Origin: Fermentimonas sp.
Lineage (GTDB): Bacteria > Bacteroidota > Bacteroidia > Bacteroidales > Dysgonomonadaceae
Direction: 5' to 3'
Assembly (NCBI GenBank): GCA_015478775.1
Contig: JADMKP010000007.1
Location: forward strand, 496,001 to 560,000
DNA length: 64,000 bases
Below the pieces are notes generated by a model. That model was not told the DNA's origin. It ran no database searches and saw only the letters and a list, made by a program, of their open reading frames with translations. The translations under genes were made by a program, and so were the position numbers. Of this stretch, positions 26,235 through 35,792 are shown in pieces. The number at the start of each line of letters is the position of its first letter. Position 1 is the first letter of the stretch.

Positions 26235-26264
26235 CAAAGTTACAATAATCCAGCAAATTAGCAA
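26235..26264 (-). promoter_or_regulatory. Promoter of the rplM-rpsI operon
   Basis: Read on the minus strand: TTG (complement of 26262-26264), a 19-base spacer and TAACTTTG (complement of 26235-26242). Both boxes and the spacing match the Bacteroidetes consensus exactly. Confidence 0.8.
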
Positions 26265-26305
26265 AAAGATTAAGACTAAATTATTTAGTGATTAAATTAT
26301 TTTTT

Positions 26306-26806
26306 TCAATCCACCAGTTTCGAGTTCATGAACATGGTAGTAAACTCAATCAATTCTGTAAATTCATTACTGAATCTATGCTCTGTTTCAACATTAATTG
26401 AAACATATTTTACATCATCTCCACTATGAAGTTCAACTAAATAAACAATTGAATTGTCTGAATTTTCATCAAAACCGTATGAATCAACCAAGCTATATAA
26501 ATCGCTCTCTCTTATAAGCTTATCGAATTTAGCAAACTCCTCTGAGGACAATGTACCCAGTCTGCTGTTTGTACTACTTTTTTTAGCATACCTGTCGAAA
26601 AAGTAGTCCTGCTGCTCAATTTGAAATGTTGAATCGGGATTCAATTGAAAATCAACCTTATAATTTCCCACGCTTTCCATACTAAATTTGTATGTAAACT
26701 CCTCCATTTCAGCTAAACGCGTTCTGTCATTCTCGTTTTTCTTACTATTACAGCCCAGCAACACAAAGGATATCACCAAATAAAAAAAGAGATTGTTTTT
26801 AATCAT
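26306..26806 (-). CDS. Predicted lipoprotein, function unknown
   Basis: A 166-residue protein with a short basic N-terminus, a hydrophobic stretch and a lipobox LLGC at 16-19, so it should be lipid-anchored. After the Cys comes a charged linker (NSKKNENDR). The mature part has alternating strand-like segments and ends in TTMFMNSKLVD. I do not recognise a domain. It lies downstream of the susCD terminator and upstream of nothing on its strand until rplM, so it is probably monocistronic. Confidence 0.7.
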   Translation of the reverse strand: MIKNNLFFYLVISFVLLGCNSKKNENDRTRLAEMEEFTYKFSMESVGNYKVDFQLNPDSTFQIEQQDYFFDRYAKKSSTNSRLGTLSSEEFAKFDKLIRESDLYSLVDSYGFDENSDNSIVYLVELHSGDDVKYVSINVETEHRFSNEFTELIEFTTMFMNSKLVD

Positions 26807-26822
26807 AAAAAAAATAATTAAT

Positions 26823-26849
26823 TAAAAAAGGGAGGCTACCCTCCCTTTT
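26823..26849 (-). terminator. Terminator of the susC-susD operon
   Basis: AAAAGGGAGG (26826-26835) pairs perfectly with CCTCCCTTTT (26840-26849) around a 4-base loop. On the minus strand a run of six T follows. It separates susD from the downstream lipoprotein gene. Confidence 0.92.
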
Positions 26850-26868
26850 AGTCGATTATAAAATAGTA

Positions 26869-28611
26869 CTATTTCCAAGGACCTGGTTGAACTAGGTAAG
26901 GATTACCGTTTTCATCATTCCCCATTGTCTGAATTTGTCCGTCTGGTAATGGGAAGATTGTTTTGGATGCATCCAATTTACCAGCAGAAGCAAACTTAAC
27001 AATAAAATCCGATTCGAAATCAACATATTCAGATAAAGTGCTAGCCATATATGCACCACCCCAGCGAGTAAGGTCGAACCAGCGATGTCCTTCCATTGCA
27101 AGCTCTAACTTACGTTCCATTCTGATAGCTTCAACGCACAAATCTTTATCAGAAAATGCAGCATGAGAAGCAGGATAATTTGCTACAAGATAATTTGCGG
27201 CAGGAGTTCCATTTGCCAAATAAACAATATTATCTGGATGAGCAGCTCTTGTGCGAATTTGGTTCACATAACCCATAGCTTCCGATAGTTGATTATCATT
27301 GGCAAGACATTCAGCATAAAGAAGAATGATATCACGCAGGCTCAGGTACTGATAATTTATAGCAGATCCAGGTGCCCAACCCTCATTAATACCACCACTA
27401 CCCAAATCACTGTCACCTTCTTCCTTTGTATAAACATGCTTTTTTGGCATATAGAAACCACCATTTGCTACATCTCTCACCCAGTTATTCCGAGGCAGCC
27501 CCCAGTCTTTGTAAGGAATGCCAAAACGACCAATCGCGAAGTCAAGACGCGGATCTACTGGCATTTCACCGTTAACAGACAAGTCTCCTTGTCCAGTATT
27601 TCTTTCTGCTACGAAAGGAGGATTACGATAAGATTTATCAAGAAATGGCAATCCGCTTGCATTAACTTTATAAGAGTTTGCTAATTCATTAGATGGCTGA
27701 AAAAACCCACAGCAGCCACCTGGATTACCAGCACCACCATGAGGATAATTCAATGACATACCCGGATTAGCATTATCTGGGTCGTGCGAAAACTGAATTG
27801 CAAAAATAGATTCTTTTCCATTATCCTTTGGGCTAAAGAAATTATTATGCATATTATCTTCCAAACCATATTTCAATCCATTAGATGTAACACCATTATC
27901 TATAACATCTTTAAGTATTGGTTTAGCAGTAGCCATATCACCTTTTTGCATCAAAATCTTTGCTTTTAAAGCCTTTGCTGCCCAAGAGTTTACCCTACCC
28001 GGCAGATCTTGTGTTGCAGGAAGAAGTGATATTGCTTGATCGACATCAGCAAGCACATTCGAATAAATATCGATGTCGTTATGAACCTTTGGGTCATTAT
28101 CTGTATTCGTATCATCTACCCATGGTAAGAATGGACCGAAAACTCTTATTCCTTCAAAATAATGGAGAGCACGCAGGAAATACATTTCACCAAGTCTCGA
28201 ATTTTTAAACGCATCGGGTAAATCTTCAGTTTCATTTATCGTTTGCATAGTTATATTGATGCGCTTTACACCTTTGTATACCCATACATATTTTTCACCT
28301 ATATAACCATTAGTTGGTAAAACAGCATAAGTTTCCATTGTATTCAGAACCGCCTGGTCGTTTCCGTCAGAACCTTTATTGGCATCACCACCATACATAC
28401 TTCCAAAAGTCCAGTTGGTAATTGAAGCACCCCAACCAAGTTCCGTAAAATTAGCGTAAGCATTTGTAGTAAGCAGATCTATACCCGTTTGGTTTTGAAG
28501 AGCATTTTGGTCGATACTACCCTGAGGTGCAATGTAAAGAAAATCTTCTCCACAAGAGCTCAGCATCACAATTACTGAGATTAAAAGTGTAAATAATATA
28601 TTTTTTTTCAT
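26869..28611 (-). CDS. susD: SusD/RagB-family nutrient-binding outer-membrane lipoprotein
   Basis: The surface lid of a SusCD importer, which captures a glycan or peptide and hands it to the SusC barrel. The 580-residue protein has a lipoprotein signal (SVIVMLSSCGED, Cys about 20), then GSIDQNALQNQTGIDLLTTNAYANF, and TPR-like helices (RLGEMYFLRALHYFEGIRVFGPF, WAAKALKAKILMQKGD). The C-terminal signatures are RDIILLYAECLANDNQLSEAMGYVNQIRTRA and AIRMERKLELAMEGHRWFDLTRW. It begins 18 bases after susC. The gene symbol marks the family, not starch specificity; substrate unknown. Confidence 0.93.
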   Translation of the reverse strand: MKKNILFTLLISVIVMLSSCGEDFLYIAPQGSIDQNALQNQTGIDLLTTNAYANFTELGWGASITNWTFGSMYGGDANKGSDGNDQAVLNTMETYAVLPTNGYIGEKYVWVYKGVKRINITMQTINETEDLPDAFKNSRLGEMYFLRALHYFEGIRVFGPFLPWVDDTNTDNDPKVHNDIDIYSNVLADVDQAISLLPATQDLPGRVNSWAAKALKAKILMQKGDMATAKPILKDVIDNGVTSNGLKYGLEDNMHNNFFSPKDNGKESIFAIQFSHDPDNANPGMSLNYPHGGAGNPGGCCGFFQPSNELANSYKVNASGLPFLDKSYRNPPFVAERNTGQGDLSVNGEMPVDPRLDFAIGRFGIPYKDWGLPRNNWVRDVANGGFYMPKKHVYTKEEGDSDLGSGGINEGWAPGSAINYQYLSLRDIILLYAECLANDNQLSEAMGYVNQIRTRAAHPDNIVYLANGTPAANYLVANYPASHAAFSDKDLCVEAIRMERKLELAMEGHRWFDLTRWGGAYMASTLSEYVDFESDFIVKFASAGKLDASKTIFPLPDGQIQTMGNDENGNPYLVQPGPWK

Positions 28612-28629
28612 ACTTGTTAATATTAAAGA

Positions 28630-31600
28630 TTAGAATGTAAAGTTAACACCAAAGAGCAAACGCATTGTGGTTGGCCATCCCCCCATATCAATACCTCTTC
28701 TTAGGTCGGCTCCACTGCCAGCACCAGTTTCGGCATTTGTAAACTCTGGGTCTAATCCTGTATAGTTGTCAATAGAAAGAACATTCTCAGCCTGAATATA
28801 AACTCTTAGGTTCTGTATAGTTGCTTTTCTAACCAAATCCTGAGGTAGAGTATAACCCACTACAAGATTTTTAAGCTTCAGGAATGATCCATCTTCCACA
28901 TAGTATGATGACGGTACGGCACCACCCCAGCTATCAGAAGAGTCTAGAATAGGTAGAATAGCCTTTGTATTATCCGCTCCGGGAGTCCATGACAAATCTC
29001 TCATTCTTGAAGAACGGTTACCACCAAAAAGCGGGAAGTCTGTGAAATACTTAGTGTTATTAAATAGGTCGTTGCCAATTGTTGAATACCAGAACATTGT
29101 AAAATCAAAGTTTTTGTATGTCAAACCAACATTCAACCCACCTACTAAATCGGGGTGAGGGTTACCAATCATTCCTCTGTCTGCACCATCAATCTTACCA
29201 TCACCGTTTACATCTTCAAATTTAAATTTCCCTACATAAGAACCAGGATTTCCAACAATATCAGCAGCAGTTGTACCATAAGGAGTTGGCGAATCTAACA
29301 CATCCTGTGTACTTTCATAAAAACCAATCACGTTATAACCCCAGAAGTGAGAAATTGGCAAATCTTTCATTGTTCTTGAGGCGGCAGAGGCTAAACGAAC
29401 ACCTGAGCCATAAATAGCATAATCGTCGGCTCCTGAAAGTGAGAGAACCTCATTCTCGTATCTAGATAAGTTTAAAGCAATATCCCATGCAAAATCACCT
29501 TTTCTATCTCCGTAATTAAAACTAAAATCAAACCCTCTGTTTCTCATACTACCATAGTTTATATAAGGTGCTCCGGGTTCACCTGCAAGATTTGAGTAAG
29601 CAGCACCAATTAACATATCTGAAGTTTCCTTATTATAAAACTCAAGAGTTGAATTGAAACGGCCTTGCCCAAAAGTAATATCCAAACCAACGTTCAACTG
29701 CTTAGTGGCCTCCCATCGTGTTTCGGGGTTACCATATGTTGAAAGTCTGTATCCAGGATTTGAACCAGTGTTTGCACCCGATAAGTCATAATTGGTTCTA
29801 TCAGGAGATGTTGTGAAAAGCGAAGCAAAGTTTGTTGCACGAGGAATTTCAGAGTTACCTGTTAAACCATAACCAACACGAAGCTTAAGATCATCAAGCC
29901 AATCGCGCTGATTTTCCATAAATGCTTCTTCAGAAACACGCCATCCAAATGATGCAGAAGGGAATGTACCGTAACGTTGAGATTGAGAGAAACGAGACGC
30001 ACCATCGCGACGTACAATTCCTGTAAATAGATATTTATCAGCGAATCCATAATCTACACGTCCGAAAACACCAAAAAGAGCTGTTTCACCCCAGTACCAC
30101 GATTCGGTCTGTCTCTGATTATTGTTCTCACCCATTTGCAACGTCCATGTATCAACATTATCTTCAAAAAGATAATTATATCTTCTTCCTCTTAGCGTTC
30201 TTCCAAGTCCACCTCTTAAAGCGTCAGATCCAACAAGCACCGTTAGATTATGCATATCTCCAAACCTTTTGCTGTAAGTAAGAGTATTCTGCCACTGCAT
30301 ATTATAACCGCTGTTGGCCTCTTCATCAAAATTATTTGTACCCGGACTTTCTGAGAATTCTGGATCTTTTTTAGCCATTCTATATCCCCAGTAGGTAGAG
30401 TGGTCTAGACCAAAACTGGTGCGGAAAGTCAATTCTTTCATGAAATCAATTTCGGCCCACACATTACCAAACAAACGGGTATTTACATAATGATTATCCT
30501 TGTTTCTGTACTCACGTGCTACAGGGTTAACAAAGTTACCTGTTCCCGCAATTTTAGAACCTGCCCAGTTGCCAAATTCATCTTGAACTGGCACCCATGG
30601 CGATGGTCTGTAAGTATATGAATAAGCAGAAGCTTCTGAAGAGCTGCTCTGTAATCCCTGATCTTTTGAATAAGTAAACTGCAAGTTCTCACCTACCCTA
30701 AACCAGTCGCGCAAGTCGAAAGAAGTATTAATACGTGTTTGATATCTTTTATAATAAGAGTGAATTACAGTACCTTGCTGATCAAAGTAGTTTAATCCCA
30801 GAAGATATTGCCCTTTATTATTACCCCCTACAAGTGACAATTGATGATTCTGTATAGGAGCTGTGCGGTCAACTTCATCCCACCAATCGGTATCAGAGAA
30901 CTTAACCATCTGATTGTTAGGGAAAGAATAATCATTGATATTAATATCTGTTCTACCGCCTGCACCCGTTGTAGTCATATAATTAGGAATCTGAGGAGTT
31001 GGTCCTGAGCCAAACTGCGCGTTTGTAGGGAATCTTTCAACTCCATTTTCGTCGAATTTTGTTCCACGAATCAAAAACGAATTATTTTGCGATTCCCATT
31101 CAAGATTTAGCCTGTCCATAGAATTAACAAGGTCATATCTTGATGTAGTCTTCTGAACTCCATAATATGCATCGTATGTCAATTGTGGCTGACCAGTTCT
31201 GGTGCCTGATTTAGTTGTAATAAGAATTACACCGTTGGCAGCCTGTGCTCCATAAATAGCAGCAGAAGAAGCATCCTTCAACACCTGCATACTAGCGATA
31301 TCATTAGGGTTCAAACTACTTAGGTTCTGATTGCGTGTAGCCACACCGTCAATAACGTATAGCGGACCATTATCATTGACTGTATTCACACCACGAATAC
31401 GAACCATAGTTGCAGAACCCGGAGAACCTGTCTGCCCGATATATACACCAGGAGTTTTTCCCTGAAGCTGTTGTGTTGCAGAAGAACCTGAAGTTATTAA
31501 CAGGTCTTCAGTATCTACAACCGCAACTGATCCGGTAATATCCTTTTTTGCCTGGGTGCCGTATCCAACCACAACAATTTCTTGAAGTGTTTCTTGGTCA

Positions 31601-31914
31601 AACTGCATAACTACAGTTAACTGTCGGTTTTGACCCACAGGAACCTCTAAAGTTGTAAATCCCACGTATGAGAAAACCAAAACAGAACTAGTAGACGCAA
31701 CTTCCAAATCGAATCTTCCGTCATAATCAGTAATAGTACCATGAGATGTACCTCTTTCAATAACATTAACGCCAATTAACGTTTCTCCATCGGCATCGGT
31801 TACAATACCTGAAATTTTAACCTGTGCGAAAGTTAAACTTGCACTAGTTACAAAAAGGAAAGAAAGAAAGAGCATCTTTCTCATCCAGCAACACAAATGT
31901 TTTTCTTTTTGCAT
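28630..31914 (-). CDS. susC: SusC/RagA-family TonB-dependent outer-membrane transporter
   Basis: A TonB-energised import barrel paired with SusD. The 1094-residue protein has a signal peptide (about 12-30, TFAQ end), a carboxypeptidase-like domain (ISGIVTDADGETLIGVNVIERGT, about 34-110) and the TonB-box region EIVVVGYGTQ (about 111-120). The plug domain follows with the SusC signature GSVAVVDTEDLL and LYVIDGVATRNQNLSSLNPNDIASMQVLKDASSAAIYG. A long barrel ends in LLFGVNFTF. A clear promoter lies at 32083-32112. No glycoside hydrolase, sigma/anti-sigma pair or hybrid two-component regulator lies next to it. Confidence 0.95.
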   Translation of the reverse strand: MQKEKHLCCWMRKMLFLSFLFVTSASLTFAQVKISGIVTDADGETLIGVNVIERGTSHGTITDYDGRFDLEVASTSSVLVFSYVGFTTLEVPVGQNRQLTVVMQFDQETLQEIVVVGYGTQAKKDITGSVAVVDTEDLLITSGSSATQQLQGKTPGVYIGQTGSPGSATMVRIRGVNTVNDNGPLYVIDGVATRNQNLSSLNPNDIASMQVLKDASSAAIYGAQAANGVILITTKSGTRTGQPQLTYDAYYGVQKTTSRYDLVNSMDRLNLEWESQNNSFLIRGTKFDENGVERFPTNAQFGSGPTPQIPNYMTTTGAGGRTDININDYSFPNNQMVKFSDTDWWDEVDRTAPIQNHQLSLVGGNNKGQYLLGLNYFDQQGTVIHSYYKRYQTRINTSFDLRDWFRVGENLQFTYSKDQGLQSSSSEASAYSYTYRPSPWVPVQDEFGNWAGSKIAGTGNFVNPVAREYRNKDNHYVNTRLFGNVWAEIDFMKELTFRTSFGLDHSTYWGYRMAKKDPEFSESPGTNNFDEEANSGYNMQWQNTLTYSKRFGDMHNLTVLVGSDALRGGLGRTLRGRRYNYLFEDNVDTWTLQMGENNNQRQTESWYWGETALFGVFGRVDYGFADKYLFTGIVRRDGASRFSQSQRYGTFPSASFGWRVSEEAFMENQRDWLDDLKLRVGYGLTGNSEIPRATNFASLFTTSPDRTNYDLSGANTGSNPGYRLSTYGNPETRWEATKQLNVGLDITFGQGRFNSTLEFYNKETSDMLIGAAYSNLAGEPGAPYINYGSMRNRGFDFSFNYGDRKGDFAWDIALNLSRYENEVLSLSGADDYAIYGSGVRLASAASRTMKDLPISHFWGYNVIGFYESTQDVLDSPTPYGTTAADIVGNPGSYVGKFKFEDVNGDGKIDGADRGMIGNPHPDLVGGLNVGLTYKNFDFTMFWYSTIGNDLFNNTKYFTDFPLFGGNRSSRMRDLSWTPGADNTKAILPILDSSDSWGGAVPSSYYVEDGSFLKLKNLVVGYTLPQDLVRKATIQNLRVYIQAENVLSIDNYTGLDPEFTNAETGAGSGADLRRGIDMGGWPTTMRLLFGVNFTF

Positions 31915-32082
31915 AAAACAACGATTAAATAATTATAATAAATTTAACGTAATATAGATTTAATTTCTCCTAATATAAATCCCACTCTTGAAGCCTTCTA
32001 TTTTCAATAAGGAAACACTTATGCCGTCTCTTGTCTCATATTATAAACCTTACGTTCATATCATCGAGGCGACAAAACAGAT

Positions 32083-32112
32083 CAAAAGTAATTATAACTA
32101 TTAAATTTACAA
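32083..32112 (-). promoter_or_regulatory. Promoter of the susC-susD operon
   Basis: On the minus strand: TTG (complement of 32110-32112), a 19-base spacer and TACTTTTG (complement of 32083-32090), a full match to the Bacteroidetes consensus. The predicted leader to the susC start at 31914 is about 160 bases. In the 410-base gap to the next gene I see no other gene. Confidence 0.78.
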
Positions 32113-32324
32113 AATATTAATCAATTTATTTTATATCATCATTACACTTATTAGTATAAAATCGGTTAACACATTTGTCATATAAGACCTAATTTATAAA
32201 ACAATCCCTACATACTTCTTACCATCTCCTTATACTCCTCATAAATATAAAGAGTTTACAAGGACTTGGTGTTGATTATGTAGGAATTTGGCTTAGAATA
32301 AATACGTAAAAAATATTATATAGA

Positions 32325-32957
32325 TTACTTTAAACTTTTTAGATTAATTTCATTGTAAAATTTTTCCAGCTCATTTAAACTCAAACCGGAACCTTTTAGA
32401 GAAACTAAATAGCGATCTGAGACTAATGTTGTAATTTCAGAATTAACATTATCATCATATTTGTTTTCTGATACTGTTGCTCTATTACCATTAAATTTTG
32501 TTGTTTTAGTATAGCCGTTTTCGGTTTGTTGCTCAGTCTCCATAGCTAGTGTTATTGCATACATAGCAACCATACTAGAGCCTGTTTCGCCTGCACCATC
32601 CATAATTGACAACGCCACAGTTTTTCCATCATCATCACTGTATGTTGCTTGCCCACTGCCCATTCCCATCATCTGGGTTTCACCCACTGAGAAACTACTA
32701 CGTTTCAAACCAGCCAATGTTTCGGGAAACATGGCTTTAAGTTCGTCATTTGTACGAGGCGTCTCTGCAACTAACCTCTCTTGAATTTTTTCCCAATCTT
32801 TTGCAGCATCGCCGGCCTTATTAAGATTTTTTAGTCCTCCTACGGCTTCAGATATACTCATAGAATCTTTGTTATCACCTTCTGAAGATTTGTTGCCCCC
32901 GCATGACATTAGCATACCGCCAATTATCACACCAATAAAAAATTGTTTTAAATACAT
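32325..32957 (-). CDS. Predicted lipoprotein, function unknown
   Basis: A 210-residue protein with a lipobox LMSC (16-19) after a hydrophobic leader and a Gly/Ser/Asp-rich linker (GGNKSSEGDNKDS). A helical segment (about 36-70) is followed by strand-like sequence containing DDDGKTVALSIMDGAGETGSSM. It ends in a helix (LSLNELEKFYNEIN). I do not recognise the family. It is upstream of, and in the same direction as, susC, but the strong susC promoter lies between them, so co-function is not implied. Confidence 0.72.
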   Translation of the reverse strand: MYLKQFFIGVIIGGMLMSCGGNKSSEGDNKDSMSISEAVGGLKNLNKAGDAAKDWEKIQERLVAETPRTNDELKAMFPETLAGLKRSSFSVGETQMMGMGSGQATYSDDDGKTVALSIMDGAGETGSSMVAMYAITLAMETEQQTENGYTKTTKFNGNRATVSENKYDDNVNSEITTLVSDRYLVSLKGSGLSLNELEKFYNEINLKSLK

Positions 32958-33141
32958 GAATTTAATGTTTAAATGATTAGTTAACTGTTAAAGAATAATC
33001 TACTTATATATAAAACAGATGTTTCACTAATTAAGTTTTGCTATTGGGTGAAAACTTTTACAAAATTTATATTTTCCTCTTTTCTCTATAACTGCAATAT
33101 AAAAACTATTATCTTTACAAATGTAAAATATAGTTTTAGAA

Positions 33142-34212
33142 ATGCTTATAAAACACTACTTGTTACTTTTAGTCTTACTGCTGTTTACTTCAGCTTCTGC
33201 TCAGGAATATTACTGGAAAGTGGGGTTTGATTATTTTTTTGATAATACAGAGTATAAAAAGTCATCGTATATAGATTCAGAATCAATGAATGGAGTATGG
33301 CTTGACCCAATGGGCAGCATTTTATGGAACAACGGGCACTCTGTTAATGCTGGAGTTAGTATACTAAAGATTCCAGGTACTAATAAAATGATAGATAAAG
33401 CAAAAACCATCATTTATTATCAATACAACACATCCAAAATACTATTTAGAGCAGGTTCCTTCCCCAAAGATGAACTGCTTGACAACTACAACAATTTCTT
33501 TTTTAAAGACTCAATTAATAATTTCATTCCCCTAATAGAAGGAGTTTACTTAAGAATTGGGAATAACTATAATTTCTTTAATGCTTGGATAGACCGTACA
33601 GGATATGCAACTGAAAATAGAAAAGAGCATTTCTTCGTGGGTATGTCGGGCAAGGCATCTAAAGGTATACTGTTTGCCGACTTTCAATCTTATATGTTCC
33701 ACCTTTCTAATACCAAACCTGCTACTCTGGGTGATGGTGTTAGCGAAAATCTTTTGCTGCAAGCCACCCTTGGAATAGAATACAACGATGGAGAGAGATT
33801 TAAAGGATTGCTTGCTGCCGGAACTTTATTGGGGTATGAGCGCGACAGACGATTTGACAGTGAACTGTACAAGCCTGCGGGTTTAGTTGCTCGTGCAGAT
33901 GCGGAACTTTGGGGTATTGGAACCAAAAATCTTTTATATATTGGCGACACAAGAATGCGACTTGCAAATACATTTGGAGGGGAGTTGTATTGGGGCACAC
34001 AGTTTCTTCGGGCAAAATCATACCTCAAAAATGAGTGGTATATCCGTTTCATAGAGTCCGACCATGTGAAAGTAAAATTCAATTGCAATTTACATTTCAA
34101 TCAAGGACATGTTATGATGCAACAAGCACTTACCGTTAGTGCAACAATAGATAACTATAGCAATAAGAAGAGCGACAAGATTGTTTTTCCTTGGATTAAT
34201 ATATTTAAATAA
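33142..34212 (+). CDS. Exported envelope protein, probable outer-membrane barrel
   Basis: A 356-residue protein with a clear signal peptide (MLIKHYLLLLVLLLFTSASA, cleavage before QEYY). The mature part is rich in aromatic residues and alternating strands (IRFIESDHVKVKFNCNLHFNQG, ALTVSATIDNY), as in outer-membrane barrels. The last residues do not end in the usual aromatic, but WINIFK is close. I do not recognise a named family. It stands alone between a divergent lipoprotein gene and a tRNA. Confidence 0.72.
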   Translation: MLIKHYLLLLVLLLFTSASAQEYYWKVGFDYFFDNTEYKKSSYIDSESMNGVWLDPMGSILWNNGHSVNAGVSILKIPGTNKMIDKAKTIIYYQYNTSKILFRAGSFPKDELLDNYNNFFFKDSINNFIPLIEGVYLRIGNNYNFFNAWIDRTGYATENRKEHFFVGMSGKASKGILFADFQSYMFHLSNTKPATLGDGVSENLLLQATLGIEYNDGERFKGLLAAGTLLGYERDRRFDSELYKPAGLVARADAELWGIGTKNLLYIGDTRMRLANTFGGELYWGTQFLRAKSYLKNEWYIRFIESDHVKVKFNCNLHFNQGHVMMQQALTVSATIDNYSNKKSDKIVFPWINIFK

Positions 34213-34255
34213 AGATATGGGCTTTGATTTTTCTGGAAAAATCACCACTATGTTT

Positions 34256-34285
34256 TTGTGTATTTATTAAAATAGTGTATCTTTG
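34256..34285 (+). promoter_or_regulatory. Promoter of tRNA-Arg
   Basis: TTG (34256-34258), a 19-base spacer and TATCTTTG (34278-34285) form a full Bacteroidetes promoter. The -7 box ends 12 bases before the mature tRNA 5' end. Confidence 0.85.
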
Positions 34286-34297
34286 CACCCACAAAAT

Positions 34298-34371
34298 GGC
34301 CCCGTAGCTCAACTGAATAGAGTATCTGACTACGGATCAGAAGGTTCCAGGTTTGAACCCTGGCGGGGTCA
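34298..34371 (+). tRNA. tRNA-Arg, anticodon ACG
   Basis: A complete cloverleaf of 74 bases. The acceptor stem GGCCCCG pairs with CGGGGTC with one G-U pair and discriminator A at 34371. The D stem is GCTC/GAGT and the anticodon stem TCTGA/TCAGA holds loop CTACGGA with anticodon ACG (read as ICG). The T stem CCAGG/CCTGG has loop TTTGAAC. The 3' CCA is not encoded. It has its own promoter and a terminator just downstream. Confidence 0.96.
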
Positions 34372-34383
34372 CTGCTTATTATC

Positions 34384-34418
34384 AAACACTTATCGAGTTC
34401 TTTGGTAGGTGTTTTTTT
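34384..34418 (+). terminator. Terminator after tRNA-Arg
   Basis: AAACACTTA pairs with TAGGTGTTT (one G-U pair) and is followed by a run of T, starting 13 bases after the tRNA. The remaining 230 bases before rhlE hold only a -7-like box. Confidence 0.78.
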
Positions 34419-34572
34419 ACACCTTTACACGTAGTTCTACAAATTAGTTTTCATATACATTTTCATTTCATTAATAATTGATATCTTCCCGAATTTGTTC
34501 ACAGAAGGATAAGATAAAGATAAATACTTAACCTCAAAAATACTACACAACTGTAAAGTCAAATATTTATGG

Positions 34573-34580
34573 TACTTTTG
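34573..34580 (+). promoter_or_regulatory. Probable -7 promoter element for rhlE
   Basis: TACTTTTG matches TANNTTTG, 68 bases before the helicase ATG. No TTG at -33 is visible. Confidence 0.4.
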
Positions 34581-34648
34581 TGTAGAATTTTAAACAATTG
34601 AAAAAGAGATAATACTCAATCGGTTAAAGATACCGATATAATTTTTAT

Positions 34649-35776
34649 ATGACATTTACAGAACTAAGTATTTCAGAGCCCATTTTAAAGGCTCTATTAA
34701 TTAAAGGTTATCAAACTCCAACTCCAATTCAAGAAAAAGCAATTCCTGTTGCACTTGACGGAAAAGATTTATTAGGCATAGCACAAACAGGTACAGGCAA
34801 GACAGCTGCATTTGCAATTCCAATTATTCAGATGTTGAATGAGTCTCGTGTTAAAAAGGTGAGGCGAGAGATAAAAGCATTAATACTTACTCCAACGAGA
34901 GAGTTAGCAATTCAAATAGACGAATGTTTTGGGGATTATAGCCAATATACCAACTTACGTCATGCGGTGATTTTTGGGGGAGTAAATCAACGTCCTCAAG
35001 TAGATCAGTTGAATAGAGGTGTAGATATACTCACAGCCACACCGGGACGCTTACTCGATTTAATTGCACAAAAGCATATATCCCTAAATGGAATTAGTCA
35101 CTTTGTTTTAGATGAAGCTGATAGAATGTTAGATATGGGTTTCATTCACGATATCAAACGTATCTTACCTTTGCTTCCAAAACAAAAGCAAACACTCTTC
35201 TTCTCGGCAACCATGCCTACGGCCATCGCAAAGTTATCGAGATCTATTTTATCCCAGCCCGTTAGAGTAGAAGTTACTCCTGCTTCATCAGCTGTAGATT
35301 CGGTAGTTCAACACCTTTATTTTGTAGAAAAATCTTTGAAAAGCAATCTGCTTTTCACCGTGTTACAAAAGGCTCAAAGTAAATCTGTACTTGTATTCTC
35401 GCGCACAAAACACGGGGCAGACAGAATTGCACGAGTACTAAATAAGAAAGGTATTGGTTGCGAAGCAATTCATGGTAACAAGTCTCAAAATGCACGTCAA
35501 CGCGCACTCACTAATTTCAAATCGGGTAAGACAAAGGTGATCATTGCAACTGACATTGCTGCCAGAGGAATTGATATTGCCGATTTGGAGATGGTTATCA
35601 ATTACGACTTACCTGATGTGGCCGAAACATATGTTCATCGCATAGGTCGTACAGGGCGTGCGGGCAAGACTGGAACTGCACTTTCATTTTGTGCTCCGGA
35701 TGAACGCACAATGGTTAATGATATTCAGAAATTGACAGGGAAGAAGCTGAACACCGTATTAACTGCTGTGTCATGA
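34649..35776 (+). CDS. rhlE: DEAD-box RNA helicase, RhlE type
   Basis: An ATP-dependent RNA helicase expected to act in ribosome assembly or RNA decay. The 375-residue protein has every core motif in order: Q motif GYQTPTPIQEKAIP (about 19-32), Walker A AQTGTGKTAAF, PTRELA, TPGRLLD, DEAD in VLDEADRMLDMG, SAT, and RGIDIADLEMVINYDLP. HRIGRTGRAGKTG closes the core. The C-terminal basic extension of many RhlE proteins is absent; the protein ends just after the second RecA domain. The SDR gene follows 16 bases later. Confidence 0.93.
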   Translation: MTFTELSISEPILKALLIKGYQTPTPIQEKAIPVALDGKDLLGIAQTGTGKTAAFAIPIIQMLNESRVKKVRREIKALILTPTRELAIQIDECFGDYSQYTNLRHAVIFGGVNQRPQVDQLNRGVDILTATPGRLLDLIAQKHISLNGISHFVLDEADRMLDMGFIHDIKRILPLLPKQKQTLFFSATMPTAIAKLSRSILSQPVRVEVTPASSAVDSVVQHLYFVEKSLKSNLLFTVLQKAQSKSVLVFSRTKHGADRIARVLNKKGIGCEAIHGNKSQNARQRALTNFKSGKTKVIIATDIAARGIDIADLEMVINYDLPDVAETYVHRIGRTGRAGKTGTALSFCAPDERTMVNDIQKLTGKKLNTVLTAVS

Positions 35777-35792
35777 GAGAATTATAAAAATA

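Noticed and set aside
26140-32040. Shared AGACAAGAGA-like word in the rplM and susC leaders
   Set aside because: About ten bases of similarity in AT-rich leaders is within chance and no common structure surrounds it.
26869-32957. A complete polysaccharide utilisation locus
   Set aside because: Only SusC, SusD and unassigned lipoproteins are present; the GH20 enzyme is 16 kb away in its own unit.
34226-34243. GATTTTT/AAAAATC hairpin between the envelope protein gene and the tRNA promoter as a terminator
   Set aside because: The 7-bp stem is all A/T except its ends and has no T tract after it, so the evidence is too weak to call.
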